Source: 4572-123 sp002084545
GTDB taxonomy: Bacteria > Desulfobacterota > Desulfobacteria > Desulfobacterales > 4572-123
Direction of reading: 5' to 3'
NCBI GenBank assembly: GCA_029939715.1
Contig: JAOZSJ010000037.1
Location: forward strand, 1-30,765
Length of the DNA: 30,765 nt
Program-made: the position numbers and the translations under genes
Part shown: piece after piece, positions 7,533-14,533 of the stretch
How positions within the stretch are numbered: position 1 is the stretch's first letter
Layout: the number at the start of each line of letters is the position of its first letter
Notes under the pieces: model-generated
Told to the model about the DNA's origin: nothing
The model's input: only the letters and a program-made list of their open reading frames with translations
Databases searched by the model: none

Positions 7533-8537
7533 CTACTGCACACTGATCCTGGGATTGATGACGGCATAAAGGAGATCAACCACCAGGTTGATCAGAATAA
7601 AAAGAGTGGAAATAAACAGGGTACCGCCCTGAATAACCATATAATCCCTCTGCATGACCGCGTCATACATCCATTTGCCCATACCGGGCCAGGCAAAAAT
7701 GGTTTCCGTTAAAATCGCGCCGCAAAGCAGGACTCCGAACTGCAGTCCGATGGTTGTAATGACAGGAATCATGGCGTTGCGCAGGGCATGTTTGTACACC
7801 ACTTTAAATTGTGAAAGCCCCTTGGCCTTGGCGGTTTTGATATAATCCTGCCGCAACACCTCCAGCATGGCCGACCGCGTCATGCGGGCCACGATGGCGG
7901 TTGGAATCGTACTCAGGGTAACGGCCGGCATGATGATATGCCAGATGGCGTCCTTGAAGGCGATCCAGTTACGGGTCAGGATCGCATCAAGGATGTAAAA
8001 ATTGGTAATGACGGACAGGTCCACGTCAATGCTGAGCCGGCCGGAAATGGGCAGCCAGCCGAGGTTCAGGGAAAAAACCAGCATGAATACAAGACCGAGC
8101 CAGAAAATCGGCATGCTCACACCGATCAGGGCTCCTACCATGCTCAGATAGTCAAAAATGGAATATTGCTTGGTGGCCGAGATGATGCCAAGAAAAATCC
8201 CCAGAACGCAGCTAATCATAAGGGCTACGAAAGAAAGTTCCATTGTGGCCGGAAACCGCTGCTTGATCTCTGTCCAGACCTTCTGACGTGTGCGGATAGT
8301 CTCTCCCAGATCGCCCTTTATCAGCCGTTTTAAAAACATGCCGTACTGAACATATAAAGGTTCGTTGAGCCCCAGATGGTCCCTGAGTGCATGCAGGGAC
8401 TCTTCCGTGGCACGTTCGCCAAGCAGCAGTTCCGCGGGATCTCCGGGAGTCAGATGAAGCATCGTAAAAACAATGAGCGACACACCGAAAAGAGTGGGCA
8501 CCAGAATAAATATACGCCTGATAATATAAGCCAGCAT
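7533..8537 (-). CDS. dppB: Dipeptide/oligopeptide ABC transporter permease DppB
   Basis: This is the first membrane-spanning subunit of the importer, 334 residues. The typical N-terminus MLAYIIRRIFILVPTLFGVS is followed by FTMLHLTPGDPAELLLG and the GDLGETIRTRQKV segment that marks DppB/OppB proteins. About six hydrophobic spans follow, with the EAA-type loop at DYIKTAKAKGLSQFKVVYKHALRNAMIP. An AGAGGGAA sequence lies about 11 bases upstream of the ATG, slightly far for a ribosome binding site. A terminator-like hairpin lies between dppA and this gene, so dppB to dppF are probably made in smaller amounts than the binding protein. Confidence 0.95.
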   Translation of the reverse strand: MLAYIIRRIFILVPTLFGVSLIVFTMLHLTPGDPAELLLGERATEESLHALRDHLGLNEPLYVQYGMFLKRLIKGDLGETIRTRQKVWTEIKQRFPATMELSFVALMISCVLGIFLGIISATKQYSIFDYLSMVGALIGVSMPIFWLGLVFMLVFSLNLGWLPISGRLSIDVDLSVITNFYILDAILTRNWIAFKDAIWHIIMPAVTLSTIPTAIVARMTRSAMLEVLRQDYIKTAKAKGLSQFKVVYKHALRNAMIPVITTIGLQFGVLLCGAILTETIFAWPGMGKWMYDAVMQRDYMVIQGGTLFISTLFILINLVVDLLYAVINPRISVQ

Positions 8538-8625
8538 ATAAAGCCGTTCCCTCTTGAAGAATCAGCCTGCGAGCAGGTATCGGTTTGCAGGGTTAACATG
8601 TTTGATAAAGGATTTTCCGAAAACC

Positions 8626-8664
8626 GAAAAAATCCGGCAAGGGGCGGCAGCACCCCTGCCGGAT
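8626..8664 (-). terminator. Attenuating hairpin between dppA and dppB
   Basis: Read on the minus strand, ATCCGGCA (8657-8664) pairs with TGCCGGAT (8632-8639), and GGGG/CCCC extends the stem across one bulged base. A run of five to six T residues follows. Its place directly after the binding-protein gene fits partial termination that lets dppA exceed the rest of the operon. Confidence 0.75.
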
Positions 8665-8688
8665 ATGGACATTTTCAATCGAACGGTA

Positions 8689-10293
8689 TTACTTCATCCA
8701 GACATTTTTCATCCGAACACTCCCGGTGGGATGCAGTTTGAAGTTCTGGACTTTGTTCAGGGTCGGCCAGATGACCGTTGAATGGGCAATGGAAATCACA
8801 GGACACTCATCATAGATCAGCTGCAGAGCATTCTTGTAGATCTCGATTCGTTTTTCCTGATCCACGGTCTGTTTTCCCTGGGTCATGTAGTTATGATACT
8901 GCTCGTTCTTCCATTGGGTCCGGATGGAAGAGGAAGCCATGCCGTCAAACAAGACAGCCAGAAAGTTGTCCGGATCGCCGTTGTCACCGGTCCAGCCCAG
9001 CTGAAACAGATCCATATCGGCAGGCTGCTCACGCTGTTTCTTCAGATATGTACCCCAGTCATAGCTGACGATTCTGGCTTTTATGCCGATTTTGGCAAGG
9101 TCGGAAATCATGGCTACGCCTATTTTCAAGCCCTCGGGGTTGTAAGGCCGGGGAACCGGCATTGACCACAGGGTAATCTCGCCAAGTCCCTCGCCGCCGG
9201 GGTAGCCGGCTTTTGCCAGTAACGATTTTGCCAGTTCGGGATCATATTTAAAACCCGGAACATCATTGTTGTAGCCCCACATGGTCGGTGGAATGGGATT
9301 TTTTGCGACCTGTCCCATGCCCTGGTAAATATTATCCACAATCGCTTTACGGTTAAGGGCATGCGCCACGGCCTTGCGCAGATTGACGTTGCTCTTCCAG
9401 GGTTCCTTGGTGTGGTTAAAGGAAAGGTATCCGATATTCATGCCCGGCTGGGAGATCAGCTTCAGGTTTTTGTCTTTTTCGGCCAGTTGGATATCGGCCG
9501 GATTGGGAAACTGACAAATCTGAATATTACCCATTTTCAGTTCGAGAAAACGGACTGAGTTTTCCGGAATGCAGCGAAAAATCAACTTGTCAAGATAGGG
9601 GCCGCCGGTTTTGTCCCAGTAGTTCTTGTTTTTCACCAGCACAATTTTGTCATCGCTGATCCAGTTGACGAACTTGAACGGGCCGGTGCCCACTGGATTT
9701 CTTAAAAACTCCTTGGGATTTTTCAGAAAAGCGGTCGGGCTGATAATATCGGCAAAATCCATACCCATGTTGGCCAGAAAAGGCGCTTCAACGCGTTTGA
9801 GTTTGAAAACCACGGTATATTCATCCACTGCCTCGATGGCACCTATGGTATCATCCATTTCCATGGAGACCCAGTACTCCGGCGGTCTATCCTGAGGCGG
9901 AACATCAAAGCCCTTGCCGGCAAATTTAAGGTTGGGCTCTTTCATCATGCGGCCGATGGAGAAAACCACCGCATTGGCATTGAACGGTGTGCCGTCATGA
10001 AATTTGACCCCTTCGCGCAGATGGAATGTATAGGTCTTGCCGTCTGCTGAGATGTCCCAGGACTTTGCCAGCCCGGGTTCCAGGCTGGTGGACTCATCGG
10101 CATAGGCTACCAGGGCTTCAAAGACGTTGTCACAGACCATGAACGAATTGCCGTCTGTTTCATAGGCCGGATCCAGTCCGACACTGTCGCCGCCCCGTCC
10201 AAAAACCAGGGTTCCTCCATGCTTGGGTGCCGCCATGGCAACACCTGTGCAAAGAAATACAAAAACAATCAACAATAAAGTAATTTTTTTCAT
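8689..10293 (-). CDS. dppA: Peptide ABC transporter periplasmic substrate-binding protein DppA
   Basis: This is the extracytoplasmic receptor that captures peptides and delivers them to DppBC, 534 residues, in the SBP family 5 size range. Residues 1-21 form a Sec signal peptide (MKKITLLLIVFVFLCTGVAMA) with cleavage likely after AMA, since no lipobox cysteine is present. The mature part starts with the family pattern GGTLVFGRGGDSVGLDPAYE and contains LEPGLAKSWDISADGKTYTFHLREGVKFHDGTPF, the core SBP_bac_5 signature. A strong ribosome binding site (AGGGAGGAGGG) precedes the ATG. It is the first gene of the dpp operon, with two candidate promoters upstream. Dipeptide versus longer-peptide specificity is not determined by what I can see. 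Confidence 0.95.
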   Translation of the reverse strand: MKKITLLLIVFVFLCTGVAMAAPKHGGTLVFGRGGDSVGLDPAYETDGNSFMVCDNVFEALVAYADESTSLEPGLAKSWDISADGKTYTFHLREGVKFHDGTPFNANAVVFSIGRMMKEPNLKFAGKGFDVPPQDRPPEYWVSMEMDDTIGAIEAVDEYTVVFKLKRVEAPFLANMGMDFADIISPTAFLKNPKEFLRNPVGTGPFKFVNWISDDKIVLVKNKNYWDKTGGPYLDKLIFRCIPENSVRFLELKMGNIQICQFPNPADIQLAEKDKNLKLISQPGMNIGYLSFNHTKEPWKSNVNLRKAVAHALNRKAIVDNIYQGMGQVAKNPIPPTMWGYNNDVPGFKYDPELAKSLLAKAGYPGGEGLGEITLWSMPVPRPYNPEGLKIGVAMISDLAKIGIKARIVSYDWGTYLKKQREQPADMDLFQLGWTGDNGDPDNFLAVLFDGMASSSIRTQWKNEQYHNYMTQGKQTVDQEKRIEIYKNALQLIYDECPVISIAHSTVIWPTLNKVQNFKLHPTGSVRMKNVWMK

Positions 10294-10361
10294 ACGTCCC
10301 TCCTCCCTTTGGTAATAATGAATTTTACTTCCTGTACATCACCTCTTTGAAACAACAGACC

Positions 10362-10388
10362 AATATCAGGAAAAAAAATGTTTGTCAA
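10362..10388 (-). promoter_or_regulatory. Candidate proximal promoter of the dpp operon
   Basis: On the minus strand a perfect TTGACA (10383-10388) is followed after 15 bases by GATATT (10362-10367), 4/6 to the -10 consensus. Spacing is short, so strength is uncertain. It would give a leader of about 60 bases before dppA. Confidence 0.4.
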
Positions 10389-10576
10389 AAACAACAGATG
10401 CTGAAAAGGTTGATTAAGTGCAAAAAAGACATCATTTGCCGATTGTCTACATCCTTTTTAAAGAATTAAAGTAAGGGGGAATTGCAGGTTGTAAATTATG
10501 ATTGGTTGAATCCCGATATGCAGTAGAGCCGGAAACCCAACGAACATTGATAGTCATCATACCGGCAACTTGAACT

Positions 10577-10604
10577 AAAATACCATATAGTTAATTAATG
10601 TCAA
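10577..10604 (-). promoter_or_regulatory. Candidate distal promoter of the dpp operon
   Basis: On the minus strand TTGACA (10599-10604) is followed after 16 bases by TATTTT (10577-10582), 4/6 to consensus. It lies just downstream of the peptidase stop codon and would give dppA a leader of nearly 280 bases. Confidence 0.4.
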
Positions 10605-10641
10605 TACAGAATCTTAACTATTAATTCTTATGCCTTACACT

Positions 10642-11724
10642 TTACGAAATGATTTTTTCCATAAAATCATTCAGGATATCGTACAATGCCCGGACGCTGG
10701 CGATATTTACATGTTCGTCGGGAGCATGCTGGGTCATGTCCCCGTTTGCCCCCCAGACAATTCCTTTGATTTCGTAATCGGACAGAAAGCGGGCATCACT
10801 GGCACCATGTGCTGCTCCGGTAGCGGTCTTGTCAGCGATTTTCAGCAAAAGATCCAGATAGGGGGAATCTCCGCCCCGGAAAAGGGGTTCCCGGGATTCT
10901 TCCAGAAGTTCTCCATGGATTGCCTCCCGCATCTGCGCAAGAAGCGAATCAAGATTGTCTGTTTCGGTGTAGCGGATATCAAACAGCGCTTCGGCATAAT
11001 CCGGTACCTGATTGAGTGATTTGCCGGCCCGGATGATGCTGAAATTCAACGTTCGATGCCAGTGCTCTGCGCCGGAATCCGCCGGCGGGTCAAAAAACGG
11101 TTTTATCAGAGCATAATCCTCCATAAGTTTTTCTATGGCGTTTTCACCGAGCCACGGCCTGGCACCATGGGCTGTCTTGCCCCTGGCAATCAATTTCAGG
11201 CGCCAGATACCCTTTTCTTTTACCACTATATTTTCAATATTGCCGCCGTCCAGGGCGATGCAGAATTCGGTATGGACCAGTCCCAGTGCTTTTTTTGCGC
11301 CGTTGGCTCCGCCGATCTCCTCGTCTCCGGTAATCAGAATACCAAACGGCAGATCATCAGGCCCCTTGCCCAATTTCCGCAGCCGTTCAACATGCTCCTT
11401 GACAAGAACCATGGACAGAGCCACGGCATATTTGTCATCGATACTTCCCCGGCCGTACAGTTTTCCGTCCTTTTCCACCGGTTCAAACAGTTCATCAGGG
11501 GCATCAACCACGTCGATATGGGCCATCAGCAGTACCGGAACCGTTTTGCCGGCCGGAAGAACCATAATAGAAGGGATACCCGCATTATCCACACGCTTGC
11601 ACGCGATATCTTGGTCCTTGAAATAATTTTCAATAAATCCCGCACAGCGTGAAATTTCTTCAGGGTTTTTATGCATGGTTTTAAAACGAATAAGTTCTTT
11701 GGTAAGCTCTACTATTTCCTGCAT
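10642..11724 (-). CDS. M20 family metallopeptidase (ArgE/DapE/dipeptidase-like)
   Basis: This is a probable cytoplasmic zinc aminoacylase or dipeptidase of 360 residues without a signal peptide. The M20 metal centre is visible: H69-x-D71 in MAHIDVVD, the bridging aspartate D96 in GRGSIDDK, the catalytic/ligand pair E135-E136 in GDEEIGG, D159 in IALDGG, and a late histidine in QHAPDEHV. The middle part (ARGKTAHGARPWLGENAIEK) is the dimerisation domain segment. AAAGGA lies about 10 bases before the ATG. Its position directly upstream of the dpp operon on the same strand suggests that it cleaves imported peptides. The substrate is inferred from context only; ArgE- or DapE-type biosynthetic deacylation cannot be ruled out. 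Confidence 0.9.
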   Translation of the reverse strand: MQEIVELTKELIRFKTMHKNPEEISRCAGFIENYFKDQDIACKRVDNAGIPSIMVLPAGKTVPVLLMAHIDVVDAPDELFEPVEKDGKLYGRGSIDDKYAVALSMVLVKEHVERLRKLGKGPDDLPFGILITGDEEIGGANGAKKALGLVHTEFCIALDGGNIENIVVKEKGIWRLKLIARGKTAHGARPWLGENAIEKLMEDYALIKPFFDPPADSGAEHWHRTLNFSIIRAGKSLNQVPDYAEALFDIRYTETDNLDSLLAQMREAIHGELLEESREPLFRGGDSPYLDLLLKIADKTATGAAHGASDARFLSDYEIKGIVWGANGDMTQHAPDEHVNIASVRALYDILNDFMEKIIS

Positions 11725-11842
11725 GGGGTTTGTCCTTTCGTGGAGTTACAGCCCGTTATTGGACCTGTTGTTTAAGAGAAGCTGCCTGATTTTATTCCGC
11801 AAGAGTAGTATTGTTATGAATCAGGTTGAAGCAGCCGGCTTG

Positions 11843-11871
11843 TTGACAATTGTTTTTGATTTTTTTAATAT
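11843..11871 (+). promoter_or_regulatory. Candidate promoter of the yajD-like gene
   Basis: TTGACA (11843-11848) is followed after 17 bases by TAATAT (11866-11871). An 8-bp inverted repeat, GATTTTTT (11859-11866) and AAAAAATC (11882-11889), brackets the -10 region. Its role is unknown. Confidence 0.45.
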
Positions 11872-11916
11872 ACGGCAATTGAAAAAATCGATCAATAGTG
11901 GATAAGGGAAGCATAT

Positions 11917-12303
11917 ATGTCATCAAATAAGACACGCATAAATATAGACAGCCATAGCAGGATAGTTGCCGAGGCACGGCACAACCGGGAGCAGGAAGAA
12001 AAAACCTACAGAGCCCGGGCTCTTAAAATATATCCATGGATATGTGGGCGGTGCGGGCGCGAATTCAGCGGCAAAAAACTTCGGGAACTGACGGTTCACC
12101 ACCGGGATCACAACCACGACAATAACCCTCCAGACGGAAGCAACTGGGAGCTTTTGTGTATTTACTGTCACGATAACGAGCACTCCCGTGATGAGGTGGC
12201 CGATGCCTATGACGGAGAAGCGTCATCGGGCCGGGAACCGGAGCAGTCTTCCGGATACAGGCCGTTTGCCGACCTTGAGAATCTGCTTAGAAATAAAAAA
12301 TAA
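11917..12303 (+). CDS. yajD: YajD-like HNH nuclease family protein
   Basis: This small protein of 128 residues contains an HNH fold. It has two zinc-binding CxxC pairs (C43/C46 in WICGRCG and C81/C84 in LLCIYCHD), the histidine cluster H61-H62-x-x-H65-x-H67, and N76 and H85/H89 of the HNH core. From residue 31 onward it resembles E. coli YajD closely (ALKIYPW, LRELTVHH, GSNWELLC and a C-terminal PFADL segment), from my memory of that sequence. Its cellular role is not established, and DNA nicking is only a family expectation. AGGGAAG six bases before the ATG supports the start. It is a single gene, divergent from the M20 peptidase and convergent with the AsmA-like gene. Confidence 0.9.
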   Translation: MSSNKTRINIDSHSRIVAEARHNREQEEKTYRARALKIYPWICGRCGREFSGKKLRELTVHHRDHNHDNNPPDGSNWELLCIYCHDNEHSRDEVADAYDGEASSGREPEQSSGYRPFADLENLLRNKK

Positions 12304-12363
12304 CCTGTACGTTCAAGAGCCGTATCTGTCAGACGATCACGGAATCGTGTCCGATTTTTCCGG

Positions 12364-13173
12364 CTAATTGCCGAGTATGTTTTTTAATTTTTTACTGACG
12401 TCGTCAAGCCCTTTTTTTACCTTGTCGGAACCGCCTTCCAATTGCTTTGCAGCCTCTTTCCCAAGAGAATTTATATTGACCCCCATGGTTTTAAGCTGCT
12501 GATTCAAAGCACCGGTGACGCCCGGAGATGTAATTTTTCCATACACTGCTGCAAATATTTCTTTAAACGCCACGGCCGGTGATGCTCCATTGTTTTTCCG
12601 TCCTATATCCTTGAGGTGAATGTCCGGCAGGGGAACATTGATTTTTTTATCTTCAAACCCGGGGATCGACAGTGCAAAATTAACTTTTGCCTGCTTTACA
12701 ATAAAATTGCGAATGATGATTTTTTTTTGAGAAGTATTTTCCGCGGATTTTTTTTCCGCGCTTTTCCCCGAATCCGCGGTCTTGGCAATATTTTTTAGAA
12801 TTGTGTTTAAATTATCGGCTTTTGCCTGCTTTTCATAAGTAATTTCAGGGCTCACAACCTCGATTCGATCAATTACAATCGTATCGCTTGCCAGGGACGC
12901 TTCGTCAACATTCATAAAGACCGAACCGACCTTTACGGCGCTGGGTGTTTTAAACCCGGCCGGGTTGCCGAGAAAAAATGATTTGATTTTTACTTCAGCT
13001 GAAAAAAGAGAGACTCCCACATCGTCAACATGTAATTCTGTTTTTGCGATATCGGGTCCATATGAATTTACAGCTTTTTTAATAATGGGGCCGAGGTTTG
13101 AAAGCCCGACGATAAGGATAATGGCGATAACAACAACCACTGCACCGATTCCGGCAATAAGCCATTTTTTCAT
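12364..13173 (-). CDS. AsmA-like membrane-anchored protein of unknown function
   Basis: A 269-residue protein starts with a single N-terminal membrane anchor (about residues 4-27, IAGIGAVVVVIAIILIVGLS). The rest is probably periplasmic. The mature part begins with the pattern seen at the start of AsmA/DUF748-type proteins: a pseudo-symmetric beta-rich segment with VDDVGVSLFSAEVKIKSFFLGNPAGF and then IDRIEVVSPEITYE. A lysine- and serine-rich linker lies near residues 130-150. A basic, helix-prone tail ends the protein. AsmA-like proteins are linked to outer-membrane lipid homeostasis, but this short version has no known role. AAGGAG lies seven bases upstream of the ATG. The gene appears monocistronic. 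Confidence 0.7.
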   Translation of the reverse strand: MKKWLIAGIGAVVVVIAIILIVGLSNLGPIIKKAVNSYGPDIAKTELHVDDVGVSLFSAEVKIKSFFLGNPAGFKTPSAVKVGSVFMNVDEASLASDTIVIDRIEVVSPEITYEKQAKADNLNTILKNIAKTADSGKSAEKKSAENTSQKKIIIRNFIVKQAKVNFALSIPGFEDKKINVPLPDIHLKDIGRKNNGASPAVAFKEIFAAVYGKITSPGVTGALNQQLKTMGVNINSLGKEAAKQLEGGSDKVKKGLDDVSKKLKNILGN

Positions 13174-13556
13174 GATTTATTCTCCTTGTTCCTGAAGGTA
13201 GGTAAACCCATCCGAGAAAGCCATTACGACAATATTTGCCGCAATGACAATGTGGCAGGATCCATAATAGTCTCTTAACCCGAAATCACGCAAAATTCAA
13301 GGCCATTTGTCATGCCGCTGAGTCAAACAGGCATTGCGAGTTGACAAACGGCCGTGTTTTAATATCTCAAAACAGGCGATTTTTCCCTTTTGAAATTTTG
13401 AACAACGACAAAAACTTTTGATTTCACATTGACTTGTATGTTAAGTAAGCTAATTTTATTCAGTTCGTTTTATTGCAGGAAAACGGCTGAATATCTGGTA
13501 GGACTGGTTTGCCGGAGCAAATTCACGGCAAGGGGGTAATATGATAAGGAGAAGAA
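13174..13556. other. 383-base intergenic region between divergent genes
   Basis: This region separates the AsmA-like gene (minus) from the lipoprotein gene (plus). It contains the large inverted repeat at 13301-13353, an AT-rich stretch with a weak promoter-like pair facing the lipoprotein (TTGACT at 13429-13434 and TAATTT at 13451-13456), and a nine-codon mini-ORF ending inside the lipoprotein start. I see no RNA gene. Confidence 0.6.
13301..13353. repeat. 53-bp interrupted palindrome
   Basis: GGCC-A-TTTGTCA (13301-13312) is mirrored by TGACAAA-C-GGCC (13342-13353), with a further inner pair ATGCC/GGCAT. Eleven of twelve outer positions pair. No T-run follows on either strand within a few bases, so it is more likely an operator, RNA structure or dispersed repeat than an intrinsic terminator. 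Confidence 0.65.
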
Positions 13557-13567
13557 ATGATTTCTAA
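13541..13567 (+). CDS. Possible leader mini-ORF overlapping the lipoprotein start
   Basis: ATG at 13541 opens an 8-residue frame, MIRRRNDF, ending with TAA at 13565-13567. It overlaps the first codons of the lipoprotein gene (ATG at 13557) in another frame. It has its own good ribosome binding site (AAGGGGG, 4 bases upstream) and itself contains the AAGGAG used by the lipoprotein gene. It could couple translation, or could arise by chance. Confidence 0.25.
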   Translation: MIRRRNDF

Positions 13568-14510
13568 ATTTTTTAAAACACGCGGTGTGCCTTGCCGTTA
13601 TGCTTTATTATTTGTCCTCTTGACGGCACTTGGCTTTCTGGTTTCAGGCTGCTCGGTAGTTTCCAGTGTTAAAAAAGGAACCAATCGAGTCGTAAGAAAT
13701 TTTAAATCGTCAGATAAAAATCTATCCAAAAAAATCGGCATTGCCCTGTTTGAGGATGCGGCAAATCTTGCAGACAAAAATTATGCATTGGATATACAGG
13801 CAGGTCTTGCAACGGCTATCGGGGAGGAATGTCCTCAATTGCGAATCGTGAGACAGGGGCAAAAAGGATATCCCGGAGAACTTTCAGGTATCCCGAAACT
13901 GGTTAACGGCCGGGTAGATATTCTCGGTCTGATTGCCGAAGGGCGCAAACACGGGCTTGATGCCATTGTAGACGGCAGGCTGTTGAGTATCGGGTCCATT
14001 GAAAAAAAACAGGGTTTCCTGTGGTTCAGGGATACTACCCGGTTTCTTCAGGTGCGGATACTGGTGGAGGTATATGATATGGAAACCGGGGCCAAACTTC
14101 TGGATGAAAGCTTCGGTCGCGAGATAGAGGTGGATGCAATGGAAGCCACTGATTTGGTCAAGAATGCATACGGCCCGGCAATCAGTGATGCCGTTGAAGA
14201 AATGCTGCCGGTCATGGGCGAAAAAATATGCGATGCAATCAGTGTAAGACCCTGGCATGGATTTGTGATTTCAACCCGGGGGGATAAAATTACGATATCC
14301 GGCGGTGAGCAGGCTGGGCTGAAGGTCGGGGATGAACTCGTTCTTTTTTCAGGCGCCAAAACCATCGAAGGCGCCGGCGGCCAGCAATTCATGATTCCGG
14401 GACACAAGAGTGGAAAAATCAGGATAACCACCGTTTTCCCGGAAATATCCGAGGCGATTCTGGTCAAGGGTGAAGCTGCAAAAGAAGGTGATGTGGTAAA
14501 AACCAGGTGA
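13557..14510 (+). CDS. Predicted lipoprotein resembling FlgT/CsgG-type proteins
   Basis: This is an exported protein of 317 residues. A hydrophobic stretch (residues 15-30) ends in the lipobox LVSGC with C32 as the lipidated cysteine. The next part (about 58-220) has the alternating pattern of a CsgG/FlgT middle domain: KKIGIALFEDA, then GLDAIVDGRLLSIG and VRILVEVYDMETGAKLLDESF. The C-terminal about 80 residues (GDKITISGGEQAGLKVGDELVLFS) look like the SH3-like C-terminal domain of FlgT. FlgT builds the flagellar H/T ring in Vibrio, but no flagellar gene is in view, so a motor role is not supported. AAGGAG lies five bases before the ATG. The gene converges on the cyclase gene with a 23-base gap. 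Confidence 0.7.
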   Translation: MISKFFKTRGVPCRYALLFVLLTALGFLVSGCSVVSSVKKGTNRVVRNFKSSDKNLSKKIGIALFEDAANLADKNYALDIQAGLATAIGEECPQLRIVRQGQKGYPGELSGIPKLVNGRVDILGLIAEGRKHGLDAIVDGRLLSIGSIEKKQGFLWFRDTTRFLQVRILVEVYDMETGAKLLDESFGREIEVDAMEATDLVKNAYGPAISDAVEEMLPVMGEKICDAISVRPWHGFVISTRGDKITISGGEQAGLKVGDELVLFSGAKTIEGAGGQQFMIPGHKSGKIRITTVFPEISEAILVKGEAAKEGDVVKTR

Positions 14511-14533
14511 TCTGCCGCCAAAGGGGCGGATAA

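Larger units (their letters stand above)
10294..10641. other. 348-base AT-rich intergenic region upstream of dppA
   Basis: I see no gene, RNA or repeat here. Both flanking genes point along the minus strand. The stretch holds two promoter-like pairs facing dppA, listed separately. No terminator hairpin is visible just after the peptidase gene, so some read-through from it into dppA is possible. Confidence 0.6.

Noticed and set aside
12333..12359. Hairpin ACGAT/ATCGT with T5 after the yajD-like gene
   Set aside because: The stem is only 5 bp and the T-run begins several bases after the stem, so the evidence for an intrinsic terminator is too weak.
14515..14532. CCGCC/GGCGG hairpin between the lipoprotein and cyclase genes
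   Set aside because: The stem is 5 bp and is followed by mixed A/T rather than a T-run. It may help termination, but I cannot support a call.
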